64,000 nucleotides of DNA from Alteromonas stellipolaris (lineage in GTDB: Bacteria; Pseudomonadota; Gammaproteobacteria; Enterobacterales; Alteromonadaceae). Below, piece after piece: positions 14,671 to 25,765 of the stretch. The notes below the pieces were generated by a model that was not told the origin of the DNA, made no database searches, and was given only the letters and a program-made list of their open reading frames with translations. Position numbers and translations under genes: made by a program. Where the stretch lies: NCBI RefSeq assembly GCF_001562115.1, contig NZ_CP013926.1, positions 620,001 to 684,000 on the forward strand. The letters are read 5' to 3'. Numbering within the stretch: the stretch's first letter is position 1; each line of letters begins with the position of its first letter.

Positions 14671-15210
14671 ACTTACACGTAACCCTGGCCAGATCGCCTG
14701 CCAATTTTTACTGCGAACTCGATTATAGAACACTGCTGGTTTTCTGCGCTTAGGATTAATGGTAATGGTTTTATTGAACAAATGTTCTAAACCAAACGGT
14801 GCCATAAACTTGATATTTCGAGCTTTGTCCATGTTAACGCCTACTGCGGTTTCGATTTCTGGCCAATAACTCATTGCATCTGATGTAGATGAATACGGCA
14901 AGTCTTGATTGCGAATATGCATACGAGCTTGATTTTTAACTGACCAAGGAAGCGAGAGCTGATTCCTTAGATTATTCTCTACTTCTTTGTCTGTTTCTGG
15001 GCATATATTATCCGAATTGTAATACACCAGATCTATATCGTTGAGTGGCGTAGGGTGCTCTTTTTGGTGAAGATTGTCCCAAACAAGGTTTCTAAGAAAG
15101 CCAGCTGATAAACACCAATCGTTTAGTCCTAACTCCGAGGCGATGAGAAGCGCCGAGTATCTTGTATTATCTAATTGAAGCCATGACTTGATGAGAGATT
15201 CGTAGTTCAT
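14665..15210 (-). CDS. Cassette 3: nucleotidyltransferase family protein (PF06042-like)
   Basis: 181 residues. AGFLRNLVWDNLH (36-48) and PLNDIDLVYYN (55-65, with acidic D58 and D60) match the family of predicted nucleotidyltransferases formerly DUF925. Later blocks LPWSVKNQARMHI, AMSYWPEIETAVGV and FGLEHLFNKTITINP also fit. The fold suggests transfer of a nucleotide to an unknown acceptor; no member role is certain. Start at ATG 15210, six bases after the TTAGG of the R' box. It is the cassette gene with the clearest enzyme signature apart from YoeB. Confidence 0.85.
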   Translation of the reverse strand: MNYESLIKSWLQLDNTRYSALLIASELGLNDWCLSAGFLRNLVWDNLHQKEHPTPLNDIDLVYYNSDNICPETDKEVENNLRNQLSLPWSVKNQARMHIRNQDLPYSSTSDAMSYWPEIETAVGVNMDKARNIKFMAPFGLEHLFNKTITINPKRRKPAVFYNRVRSKNWQAIWPGLRVSA

Positions 15211-15215
15211 AAGGT

Positions 15216-15323
15216 GCCTAACTTTTCAATAACGGGCGCAGGCACGTAGGGCATAATGGCGAAGCGGCCCTGCGTGTATGCGTCCCAGCGAACGAAGTGA
15301 GCGAGTTTATTGAGTTGTTATGT
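15216..15323 (-). repeat. attC of cassette 2 (108 bp)
   Basis: Ends are gcctaac (15216-15222) and gttatgt (15317-15323). Arms ACGTAGGGC and GCCCTGCGT; the loop has gaagcggcc where the others have gaagccgcc. Confidence 0.92.
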
Positions 15324-15395
15324 GCGTGCCGATTAACCCTATGAGTATTACTTATGTTTGCAGCTTTAAGAGTCACTTTGTTTCCACCAATTTGA

Positions 15396-15617
15396 CTAAG
15401 TCTTAATTTCACTTGACCAAAAACGTTTATGAAGCAAAAACCCAAAAATGCTTCCCGCAATAGCCCCAACTGGAGCAGTTACAAACGCAAGTATCCATAT
15501 CCACGCGAGATTTGATGGGTCTATTAGCCCTGCAATCACGAATAATCCAACAACACCGAAGATTCCACCAAGGACAAAGCCTAGCAAAATTAGCAATAGT
15601 TTTAAGACGGTATTCAC
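15396..15617 (-). CDS. Cassette 2: two-helix membrane protein
   Basis: 73 residues from GTG 15617 with GAGGT upstream. Two glycine-rich helices (about residues 5-32 and 41-64, with GGIFGVVGLF and GAIAGSIFGF) suggest a small pore or assembly protein, but this is only a shape argument. A 72-base tail between the stop and the attC contains nothing clear. Confidence 0.68.
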   Translation of the reverse strand: MNTVLKLLLILLGFVLGGIFGVVGLFVIAGLIDPSNLAWIWILAFVTAPVGAIAGSIFGFLLHKRFWSSEIKT

Positions 15618-15637
15618 GGAACCTCAGCCATCAAAGC

Positions 15638-15727
15638 ACATAACGCCTTTGTAACGGGCAGCCTTGTGGCGAAGCCACGCTTAAGGCTGTCCAGCCCGAA
15701 GGGCGATCGTTGACAAACTTGTTAGGC
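15638..15727 (-). repeat. attC of cassette 1 (90 bp), divergent type
   Basis: Ends are acataac (15638-15644) and gttaggc (15721-15727). Arms AGCCTT and AAGGCT enclose GTGGCgaaGCCAC. Shorter and different from the rest, consistent with a recently acquired cassette from another source. Confidence 0.9.
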
Positions 15728-16171
15728 ATTTTTTACTTGATCCAATATTGATGCTGGACAATGATCATTTTGTAGTAAATATGTCCATTGTTGAGCAGCC
15801 CCCAAACCTAATTGCCCGGATATACAAAGAAACGAATTAACGTACTTAGAGAAGTGTAAGCATAAACGTTCGACTACTTCTTTGCTCTTTCCACTAATAG
15901 AAATTGTCGAGGTGATAGCTTCGGGGCAGTTACCTAGAGAAAAATCTATATCAACCTTATTCTTTGAGTCCTTGGCAAAGGTATAATTTGTTTTATCATT
16001 GCCTCCAGATAGAACATCATAGATCTCTTCTGCGCTGCCACTCCACTTCCTTGGAGGGTCATTCTTACCCAAATGTGTAAGCTGTATTCCTGAAGCAGAA
16101 ATGGCCTCAGCAATCCCTTTTATATACTCCTCCTTATTGGGAGGAAAATAATTAAATGCTACGAAATCCAT
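15722..16171 (-). CDS. Cassette 1: unknown 149-residue protein
   Basis: The cassette nearest the integrase, so the most recently inserted and best placed for the array promoter. Soluble; starts MDFVAFNYFPPNKEEYIKG and holds DIDFSLGNCPEAITSTISIS and HFSKYVNSFLCISGQLGLG. The layout (helix, beta strands, helix) is like many small cassette or immunity proteins. No motif I can name. Start at ATG 16171; the TTAGGC of the attI junction lies just upstream and can act as ribosome site. Confidence 0.72.
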   Translation of the reverse strand: MDFVAFNYFPPNKEEYIKGIAEAISASGIQLTHLGKNDPPRKWSGSAEEIYDVLSGGNDKTNYTFAKDSKNKVDIDFSLGNCPEAITSTISISGKSKEVVERLCLHFSKYVNSFLCISGQLGLGAAQQWTYLLQNDHCPASILDQVKNA

Positions 16172-16176
16172 ATGAT

Positions 16177-16250
16177 GCCTAACAATTTAATGTACGGAAA
16201 AAATCCTTTATGCAAGGCGGAAAGTTTCCATATATCACCCAAATAATATT
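16177..16250 (-). other. attI: attI recombination site (primary integration site)
   Basis: gcctaac at 16177-16183 (GTTAGGC on the minus strand) is the junction between the first cassette and the intI-proximal region. The AT-rich stretch to about 16250 would hold the remaining integrase-binding sites; its inner limit cannot be set from sequence. Confidence 0.7.
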
Positions 16251-16272
16251 TTAACTTTCGCATGTAAGTTAA
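16243..16272 (-). promoter_or_regulatory. Candidate cassette promoter Pc
   Basis: On the minus strand TTAACT (complement of 16267-16272) and TATTAT (complement of 16243-16248) are 18 bases apart and point into the first cassette. A second candidate (TTTTCA, TATTGA) lies 20-40 bases farther up. Not decisive. Confidence 0.35.
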
Positions 16273-16367
16273 CTTATATCAATATCCTACACTTTGTATC
16301 TGAAAACACTGTACTTAAGTACGGAATATTTCCTTTTTATTTTACGCAGCGTAAAAAAAACGTAATG

Positions 16368-16383
16368 CTGTATATAATTACAG
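16368..16383 (+). promoter_or_regulatory. LexA box over the intI promoter
   Basis: CTGT-N8-ACAG, the exact LexA consensus, 20 bases before the intI start. It contains TATAAT (16373-16378), which is a fitting -10, so bound LexA would block intI. SOS control of integrase genes is known in Vibrio and class 1 integrons. Confidence 0.88.
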
Positions 16384-16403
16384 TTGAGATGTGAAAAATA
16401 AAA

Positions 16404-17372
16404 ATGAAGTCGATGTTTATGCAAATGGTGGTTCAACACATGAGAAATCGCCGTTATGCCAAGCGCTCTATCCAGCTTTATAGCGGGTGGATTATTAGCT
16501 ATATACGCTTTCACAATACTAAGCATCCTGCCGATATGGGAGACAAAGAAGTAGAGTTATTTTTATCTCACTTAGTGAATAAAAAGAATGTTGCGCCAGC
16601 CACGCAAGCCAGTGCGCTGAATGCGTTGGCATTTCTGTATCGTGACGTACTAGAAAAGCCGCTTTCCTTGAGTCTCGATTTCGTTACAAGTCGCAGGCAA
16701 GCCAAGTTACCTGTTGTGCTAACACAAGACGAAGTGGTCGCGCTTTTCGCCCAATTGCCTGCCCATTTAAAGTTACCTATTTCATTGCTGTATGGCAGCG
16801 GTTTGCGTTTAATGGAAGCAGTTCGGTTACGGGTGAAAGACATCGATTTCGACTACAACGCTATTCGCATTTGGGATGGAAAGGGCGGAAAGCATCGTGT
16901 TGTTACCTTAGCAGCAGAGCTCAAGCCTGGGCTTACTCGGCAAATAAGTGTGGTTGAAACTTACCTCATTGCTGATTTAGATAACCCTAGTTACCAAGGG
17001 GTATATCTGCCACATCGTTTGCGTGTCAAATATCAAAATGCGCCTAAGGAGTTAGGCTGGCATTACCTTTTCCCCTCTTCGCGTTTATCGATTGACCCTG
17101 AAAGTAAAAAAGTGCGTCGACATCATATTGATGAATCAAGCATACAAAAGGCGATAAGAAATACAGCAAATGCATGTGGGCTTAAAAAGAAGGTTACGCC
17201 GCATACTTTGAGACATTCGTTTGCTACTCATCTTTTACAGTCGGGGGCCGACATTCGTACGGTACAAACGCAGCTGGGTCATTCTGATGTGAAAACCACC
17301 CAAATTTACACTCATGTGTTGCAACAGGGCGCGCAGGGGGTAGTTAGCCCTCTCTCCCGTGTTTTAAAATAG
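16404..17372 (+). CDS. intI: Integron integrase (tyrosine recombinase)
   Basis: 322 residues. Catalytic residues of the tyrosine recombinase family are present: R135 (GSGLRLMEA), H267 and R270 (HTLRHSFATHLL), H293 (LGHSDV) and nucleophile Y302 (IYTHV). The integron-specific insertion lies near residues 200-230 (VYLPHRLRVKYQ to LGWHYLFPSSRLSIDP), which distinguishes it from phage or XerCD recombinases. The N-terminal core-binding domain starts HMRNRRYAKRSIQ. It recombines attC and attI sites; the array lies upstream and divergent, the standard layout. No truncation is seen, so the enzyme is probably active, and SOS-inducible through the LexA box. Confidence 0.97.
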   Translation: MKSMFMQMVVQHMRNRRYAKRSIQLYSGWIISYIRFHNTKHPADMGDKEVELFLSHLVNKKNVAPATQASALNALAFLYRDVLEKPLSLSLDFVTSRRQAKLPVVLTQDEVVALFAQLPAHLKLPISLLYGSGLRLMEAVRLRVKDIDFDYNAIRIWDGKGGKHRVVTLAAELKPGLTRQISVVETYLIADLDNPSYQGVYLPHRLRVKYQNAPKELGWHYLFPSSRLSIDPESKKVRRHHIDESSIQKAIRNTANACGLKKKVTPHTLRHSFATHLLQSGADIRTVQTQLGHSDVKTTQIYTHVLQQGAQGVVSPLSRVLK

Positions 17373-17393
17373 TATTTTTTGCTAAAAAATACT
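17371..17393 (+). terminator. AT-rich hairpin after intI
   Basis: AGTATTTTTT and AAAAAATACT with a three-base loop (gct), a perfect ten-base inverted repeat overlapping the intI stop. It may act as a weak terminator or with the one at 17417. Confidence 0.45.
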
Positions 17394-17416
17394 GAAGGTC
17401 AAAAGCCAATCAACAA

Positions 17417-17438
17417 AAAAGGGCCCGAAGGCCCTTTT
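17417..17438. terminator. Bidirectional terminator between intI and fadA
   Basis: AAAAGGGCC and GGCCCTTTT with a four-base loop; A- and T-runs on both sides let it end intI (plus) and fadBA (minus). Confidence 0.85.
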
Positions 17439-17458
17439 AATAAAACGTGAATAACTAA

Positions 17459-18640
<1,182 letters not shown>

Positions 18641-20791
18641 TTAAGCGAAGTAAGATTTACCTTCAGCGGCCATCTTGCGAACGCCATCTGAAATTTGGTA
18701 AATCGGGCCAAGACTGGCGTATTTGTCGGCTAGTTCGACAAAGTTCGCTAATCCCATTGTTTCAATCCAGCGGAATACACCACCGCGGAATGGAGGGAAG
18801 CCTAAACCGTAAAGTAAGGCCATATCTGCTTCAGCTGCAGTACCTACAATGCCTTCTTCTAGGCAACGAATTGCTTCGTTAGCCATAGGGATCATCAAGC
18901 GTGCAATAATATCTTGCGCGTCGAAGTCTTTGGTATCGGCAGTAATAGGAGCAAGCAAGCTATACGCTTCTTCAGCAGCCACTTTGGTAGGCTTGCCGCG
19001 CTTGTCTTTACCGTAGTTATAAAAGCCTTTGCCATTTTTCTGGCCTAAGCGTTTTTCTTTATAAAGAACGGTTACTGGGTCGTCGCCAATACGTGCCATA
19101 CGCTCTGGAATACCCGCAGCCATAACGTCTGCAGCATGGTCGCCGGTATCAATACCAACAACGTCCATTAGGTAAGCAGGGCCCATTGGCCAGCCGAATT
19201 GTTTCTCCATTACTTTATCAACGGCAACAAAATCAGCGCCATCTATTAGCAATTTACTGAAGCCTGCAAAGTAAGGGAACAATACACGGTTTACTAGGAA
19301 CCCTGGGCAATCGTTAACTACAATAGGGGTTTTACCCATGCGAAGTGTTGTGGCCACTACGGCATTGATGGTGTCTTCCGAGGTGTTTTCACCACGAATG
19401 ATTTCAACCAATGGCATGCGGTGTACTGGGTTAAAGAAGTGCATACCACAGAAGCGTTCTGGCTTGTCTAAGCTTTTCGCTAGTTGGTTAATTGAAATAG
19501 TAGAGGTGTTAGAACAAATGATAGCGTCATCGGCCACTACGTCTTCTACTTCTTTAAGCACGATGCCTTTTACTTTCGGGTTTTCAACAACCGCTTCAAT
19601 AACAAGATCGGCGTCTTTAAGCGTGTTGTAGTCAAGGGTAGGCGTAATAGCGTTAAGGGTTTTTGCCATGGTTTTGGCATCAACTTTACCGCGCTGCATA
19701 CCTTTACCAAGAATGTTGGCGGCTTCGTTTAAGCCTAGGTCTAGTGCATCAGTGTTAATGTCTTTCATTATCACTGGCATGCCTTTAACAGCACTTTGAT
19801 ACGCAATACCACCACCCATAATACCCGCACCCAGTACGGCATTTAGTTTTACGTCTTTAGTGGCTGCTTTAGCTTGTTTCTTGCCTTTGCTTTTAACTAG
19901 CTGGTCGGCTAGGAAAATACCAATTTGCGCTTGCGCTGCATCGGTTTTAGTTAGGGCTACAAAGCCTTCGTTCTCAAGCTTAAGTGCGCCGTCGCGGTCA
20001 AGGCCAGCGGCTTTTTGAACGGTTTCTACCATTTTATGCGGTGCGGGGTAGTGTTTGCCTGCTTGGGCAAATACCATAGCTTGCGCAGTTGAGAAGCTCA
20101 TCATGGCTTCGTTTTTATTCAGTTGTAAAGGGGCTTTTTTCTGAGCACGACGTGCTTCCCATTTAAACTTACCATCTACTGCATCTTTCAGCATAGAAAG
20201 GGCACTGTCACGTAATGACTCAGGGGCAACTACGGCGTCAACGGCGCCTTCGGCAAGGGCTTTTGCGCCCTTACGATCTTTACCTGTAGTCATCCACTCT
20301 AGTGCGTTATCGGCACCGATAAGACGAGGTAAACGTACTGTGCCACCAAAGCCAGGCATTATGCCTAGTTTAACTTCTGGTAGGCCAATAGAAGCTGTTG
20401 TGTCTGCAACGCGAAGGTCACAAGCTAGTGTCATTTCACAGCCGCCACCTAGTGCGAAACCGTTAATGGCAGCCACGGTAGGGAAAGGCAAATCTTCGAA
20501 GCGGTCAAACACTTGAGATGTGTTTGCTACCCAGTTTAGTACTTCGGCTTCATCCATCGCGAATAAGCCGGTAAATTCGGTGATATCAGCACCTACAATA
20601 AATGCAGATTTTGCGCTGCGTACTACTAAGCCTTTAACACCGCTTTCTTTAAGCAGTGCTTGGGTTGCTTCATCAAGCTCGGTCACTGTTTGGCGATCGA
20701 ACTTATTTACTGAACCTTCGGCATCAAATACCAGTTCAGCAAAACCGTCATCTAACAGACTGACGGATAGACTCTTGCCTGTATATATCAT
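18641..20791 (-). CDS. fadB: Fatty-acid oxidation complex alpha subunit
   Basis: 716 residues with an enoyl-CoA hydratase/isomerase domain (1-190; [14 protein letters not shown] and [14 protein letters not shown]) and a 3-hydroxyacyl-CoA dehydrogenase domain (from about 312; [25 protein letters not shown]). It hydrates and oxidises trans-2-enoyl-CoA in beta-oxidation. Two ATGs are possible; the second (20791) is chosen because AAGGAG then lies six bases upstream and it matches the E. coli start MLYKGD. A PsrA-like site lies about 160 bases upstream. Confidence 0.97.
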   Translation of the reverse strand: MIYTGKSLSVSLLDDGFAELVFDAEGSVNKFDRQTVTELDEATQALLKESGVKGLVVRSAKSAFIVGADITEFTGLFAMDEAEVLNWVANTSQVFDRFEDLPFPTVAAINGFALGGGCEMTLACDLRVADTTASIGLPEVKLGIMPGFGGTVRLPRLIGADNALEWMTTGKDRKGAKALAEGAVDAVVAPESLRDSALSMLKDAVDGKFKWEARRAQKKAPLQLNKNEAMMSFSTAQAMVFAQAGKHYPAPHKMVETVQKAAGLDRDGALKLENEGFVALTKTDAAQAQIGIFLADQLVKSKGKKQAKAATKDVKLNAVLGAGIMGGGIAYQSAVKGMPVIMKDINTDALDLGLNEAANILGKGMQRGKVDAKTMAKTLNAITPTLDYNTLKDADLVIEAVVENPKVKGIVLKEVEDVVADDAIICSNTSTISINQLAKSLDKPERFCGMHFFNPVHRMPLVEIIRGENTSEDTINAVVATTLRMGKTPIVVNDCPGFLVNRVLFPYFAGFSKLLIDGADFVAVDKVMEKQFGWPMGPAYLMDVVGIDTGDHAADVMAAGIPERMARIGDDPVTVLYKEKRLGQKNGKGFYNYGKDKRGKPTKVAAEEAYSLLAPITADTKDFDAQDIIARLMIPMANEAIRCLEEGIVGTAAEADMALLYGLGFPPFRGGVFRWIETMGLANFVELADKYASLGPIYQISDGVRKMAAEGKSYFA

Positions 20792-20950
20792 TATCATCTC
20801 CTTCGGCGTTGGCCGGGATATTAGTGAAGCAATCTAACCATTCGCTATAAGCGTATAAACCAATCATGCATTCTGGTCGTACCACAACACTAATGCATTA
20901 GGGTGGCTAGCTTTTTAACTAAACTTAAACAAAATATCAATGAAAAATTC

Positions 20951-20962
20951 AAACGAGTGTTT
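20951..20962. promoter_or_regulatory. PsrA/FadR-like operator upstream of fadBA
   Basis: AAACGAGTGTTT, flanked by C on both sides, fits the PsrA pattern (CAAAC-N4-GTTTC) used for fatty-acid genes in many gammaproteobacteria lacking FadR. The surrounding gap (20792-21239, 448 bases) shows no other clear feature. Confidence 0.5.
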
Positions 20963-21239
20963 CAATTGTTAAAAATGGTGGCCATTCATTGAAAATCAAG
21001 CTCGATTTCAATAATAGTGCTTGTATAATGGGCACTATTGACGCAAAGCGCCAATCCAGCATAAGAATAATCTACAATCATGGCATTAATGTTTGTAAGG
21101 TATAACTAACAGCGCTGGCACTTTTTACTTCTGTGGCATGGAGCCACGCCGATAATTTATCGGCTTTCAAGCAAGCATCGTTCTATAATTACACCAACTC
21201 TGGTGTGTTTGAATGCAACAAGGGGTAGGAGTTCACATT

Positions 21240-23303
21240 GTGTCGAATAAAGTAGGTGTAAGTTTTCTTTTAAAAGCGGTAACGTTCTTCAAGCGGTTAC
21301 CTATGCTCAAGTCGTTTCACGTTTTCACGTTAGTCGCTATTTCAAGCAGCTTTCAGCTTAGTCATGCGCAAGTTTCACCGCTATTCCCTGACGACATCTA
21401 CGCCGATGAACGAGCTCGCTTCTTAATTTTAGAAAAAAGCCTGCGTACGTTACCGAAAAGGCGTTTAGAAGATTTAGACGCAGAAATTTACGGGTTGGCG
21501 AATTACCCTCTTTATCCGTACCTGCTTCGTTTGCGATTAGAACGCACTATGTCGCTTAAAACCCAGCGTGAAGTAGAGCAATTCTTAGAAGATTACGCGG
21601 GGCAACCGGTCAGTTATGGTTTGCGCTATCGCTGGTTAAATTACCTAGCCTCTCGTGGTCATGAAAACGCGTTTTTAAGCAGTTATCGAAATGGCATGGG
21701 CGCTAAACTTACCTGCCAAGCGTTGGGTTACAAATTAAAACGTACAGACAACCCTAAACCTGTGCTAACCGAAGTCGACCCTCTTTGGTATAGCGGTCAA
21801 TCGCAGCCCGATGAATGCGACCCATTATTTGCAAAGTGGCGAAGTAATGGCCTCATGACGCCAGACAAAGTAGTTAAACGTATAGCTATTGCTGCGAAAG
21901 AAGATAATCGCCGCATTATTCCTTATTTAAAACGCCAATTACCCAGTAGTCATCAGTATTTAGCTGATGCGTGGTCATCGGTATCACGTGATGTAAGTTT
22001 AGTTAACCGAACCCGCTTATTTCCTATGAAGCACAAACACAACGAGGCTGAAATTCTAACATGGGGCATAGAAAAGCTGGCGTGGAGAAACCCTAAAGCG
22101 GCAATGAAGGCTTACGATACTTATGCCCCGAAAAACATTTTTTCCGTGCCTGAACTGCATATTATACAGCGTGCTATCGCGCTAAGTGCTACCCTCGATT
22201 TTCTACCAGAAGCCCATGAATGGTTAGATAAAGCCGACATTGAAGGTGCTAGCGATGATGTGAAATTATGGCATGTATCGTTTTTGCTTCGCGCCAAACA
22301 ATGGCAGCGGGTAGTGGATGTGATTGATGCCGCAAGCCCTGAACTCCAACAAGAAGAAAACTATCGTTACTGGAAAGCGCGCGCCCTCGAAGAACTAGGG
22401 AATGTGATGCAGGCCACAGTGATGTATCAGCAGCTAGCCAATGAACGCAATTATTATGGATTTATGGCCAGTGCCCGTATTAACAGCCAGCCGAACTTGT
22501 CTCATACGCCAGCGCCTCGAGTACAAAGTGCGGTGCAAGCCATTGCTAATACCCCAGCTACCCAACGGGCTATGGAATTTTACCGCTTAGAACGTTCAAC
22601 CGAAGCCCGCCGCGAGTGGCGTTATTTGTTGTCAAATTTACCTGACTCACAAGTAACAGACGCCGGTGTGTTGGCTTACGAGTGGGGTATATACGACCAA
22701 GCCATTATTAGTTTTGCGAAAAGTGGTTATTGGGACGATGTTGAACGTCGCTTCCCCTTGGCGTTCGAGTCACAGTTTAGTGAAAAGAGTGAAGCTTACG
22801 ACGTATCCAAAGCGTTTGCGATGGCTATTGCCCGTCGTGAAAGTTCGTTCATGGTAGACGCGGTATCGCCGGTGGGCGCTGCGGGGTTAATGCAACTTAT
22901 GCCAGGTACAGCGCAGTATTTGGCTAAAGAGAAAGTGAGTCGAAATACCTTGTTTCAAGTTGACGATAACCTTGACTACGGCGTGCAATATTTACGTTAT
23001 TTAGGCGATAAGCTTAATAACAACCCAGTATTGGTGTCGGCATCTTATAATGCTGGCTGGCGCAAAGTACTAGAATGGCTGCCTGCTGGCGAAGCGTTGC
23101 CAGTGGATATTTGGATTGAAAATATACCTTATAAAGAAACCCGTAGTTACGTAAAAGCGGTGTTGGCTTATCAGTACATTTACGAGCATCAGTTGGGAGA
23201 AAATAAAAACGTGTTTCCGCAGCTTACTCAAGATGTTATTCCTTCATCAAGTGCAGTGAGCACGCATCCTGTAACGGGAACCTTGCAATTGGCGCCTCGC
23301 TAG
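21240..23303 (+). CDS. slt: Soluble lytic murein transglycosylase
   Basis: About 687 residues from GTG 21240 (AGGAG eight bases upstream); ATG 21303 is an alternative. A signal peptide ends near SSSFQLSHAQ, and a large helical superhelix (the U/L domains of Slt70) fills the middle. The C-terminal catalytic SLT domain has AMAIARRESSFMVDAVSPVGAAGLMQLMPGTA, with the catalytic glutamate in ARRES. It cleaves peptidoglycan between MurNAc and GlcNAc, leaving 1,6-anhydro ends, in the periplasm. It stands alone. Confidence 0.93.
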   Translation: MSNKVGVSFLLKAVTFFKRLPMLKSFHVFTLVAISSSFQLSHAQVSPLFPDDIYADERARFLILEKSLRTLPKRRLEDLDAEIYGLANYPLYPYLLRLRLERTMSLKTQREVEQFLEDYAGQPVSYGLRYRWLNYLASRGHENAFLSSYRNGMGAKLTCQALGYKLKRTDNPKPVLTEVDPLWYSGQSQPDECDPLFAKWRSNGLMTPDKVVKRIAIAAKEDNRRIIPYLKRQLPSSHQYLADAWSSVSRDVSLVNRTRLFPMKHKHNEAEILTWGIEKLAWRNPKAAMKAYDTYAPKNIFSVPELHIIQRAIALSATLDFLPEAHEWLDKADIEGASDDVKLWHVSFLLRAKQWQRVVDVIDAASPELQQEENYRYWKARALEELGNVMQATVMYQQLANERNYYGFMASARINSQPNLSHTPAPRVQSAVQAIANTPATQRAMEFYRLERSTEARREWRYLLSNLPDSQVTDAGVLAYEWGIYDQAIISFAKSGYWDDVERRFPLAFESQFSEKSEAYDVSKAFAMAIARRESSFMVDAVSPVGAAGLMQLMPGTAQYLAKEKVSRNTLFQVDDNLDYGVQYLRYLGDKLNNNPVLVSASYNAGWRKVLEWLPAGEALPVDIWIENIPYKETRSYVKAVLAYQYIYEHQLGENKNVFPQLTQDVIPSSSAVSTHPVTGTLQLAPR

Positions 23304-23542
23304 GGCAGATGAATCATTAGTGGATACAAGCCACTCGGTGAAAGCCGAGCGGCTATCGTGTTACACTCTTCGCCTTAAACATAAGCGTACGTAAGAGCAA
23401 GCGCACTTAACGACAATGGCTAATACTTTTCTCTTCTGGCGAATTAGCGTAGCAAACTGGAATCAGTGCAATTAACGCAGCTGGCATTACAGTGCTAATT
23501 GAAGAAGACCAGTTAGCCATGCAAATCAGAAAACTTAAATGA

Positions 23543-24868
<1,326 letters not shown>

Positions 24869-24940
24869 TCTCATCGCGGCGCATTACTCTATGATTAATA
24901 GCGTCAGGCTTATTAATTTATAGATGCGCTCAGTAATAGA

Positions 24941-24971
24941 AAAAGGCAGCCAGTTTTGAGCTGTCTTTTTT
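24941..24971 (+). terminator. Rho-independent terminator after pepQ
   Basis: AAAAGGCAGC pairs with GCTGTCTTTTTT across a nine-base loop; one G-T pair in the stem. Confidence 0.75.
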
Positions 24972-25041
24972 ATGGCTTCTGAGCATGCTACCTGTAGTGT
25001 TAGGCCAAGTAATGGAACAACTCAAGGCATAGGGAGCAAAC

Positions 25042-25761
25042 ATGCAGGAACCCGACATTTTAAATTTAATTATAGTGGCAACCCTGGCTGGCCTCGCTAT
25101 GCCTGCTGGTGCTGTTTTGTCGAGGGTGAAAGGTTTGCGCCCTAAGTGGTTAGAGCAAGAATTACGACACGGTATTTTGGCCTTGGGGGCCGGTGCGTTA
25201 ATTTCAGCGGTTGCTTTAGTATTAGTGCCTGAGGGTATTGAAGACGTATCGGTATTAATGGCATGTAGCTGCTTTATCGGCGGGGCGCTTGCCTTTATGG
25301 CGTTGGATATCTATTTGGCTAAAAAGAAAACTGCAGGCAGCCAACTTGCCGCCATGTTAAGCGATTTTGTGCCTGAGTCGGTAGCGTTAGGCACTACTGC
25401 GGCATTGGGTGGCGGTACTATGCTGTTAGGCGTGTTAATTGCGGTACAAAATTTACCGGAAGGGTTTAATGCTTATCGTGAAATGACCCCAACCAATAAA
25501 AACCGCAGCACTAAGCTTATTTGGATTTTTGTACTAATGAGCTTACTTGGGCCGCTAATGAGTGCGGTAGGGTTTTATTATTTGGCTGAATTCCCCGTCG
25601 TGATGAGTGGCATTATGCTATTTGCTGCAGGGGGAATTTTGTATTCAGTATTTCAAGACATAGCCCCAGGAATTCGCATGGAAAACCATTGGTTACCACC
25701 TTTAGGCGCAATACTCGGCTTTTTGGTGGGGCTGGTGGGCGCTATGCTTGAGGGGGGCTAA
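25042..25761 (+). CDS. ZIP-family metal transporter-like protein
   Basis: 239 residues with about seven to eight membrane helices. The two ZIP signature helices are degenerate but present: DFVPESVALGTTAA (near residue 116) and VQNLPEGFNAY (near 146). In ZIP proteins these residues hold the metal pair; the first His is replaced by Asp here, which may alter metal choice. Imports zinc, iron or other divalent ions in the family. It converges with ispB; the two stops are only five bases apart. Confidence 0.85.
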   Translation: MQEPDILNLIIVATLAGLAMPAGAVLSRVKGLRPKWLEQELRHGILALGAGALISAVALVLVPEGIEDVSVLMACSCFIGGALAFMALDIYLAKKKTAGSQLAAMLSDFVPESVALGTTAALGGGTMLLGVLIAVQNLPEGFNAYREMTPTNKNRSTKLIWIFVLMSLLGPLMSAVGFYYLAEFPVVMSGIMLFAAGGILYSVFQDIAPGIRMENHWLPPLGAILGFLVGLVGAMLEGG

Positions 25762-25765
25762 CGCA

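Larger units (their letters stand above)
3577..16250 (-). mobile_element. Sedentary chromosomal integron cassette array
   Basis: Twenty-three complete attC sites of 90-116 bases (one split by an insertion) and one truncated site punctuate short minus-strand genes. The array lies directly upstream of, and divergent from, the integrase gene at 16404. Nearly all cassettes carry one gene; one carries two (YoeB/YefM) and one has no clear gene. Cassettes are numbered here from the integrase end (1, at 15.7-16.2 kb) to the far end (24, at 3.6-4.1 kb). The size, the many related attC sites and the core chromosomal flanks fit a superintegron-type array rather than a plasmid integron. Confidence 0.96.
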
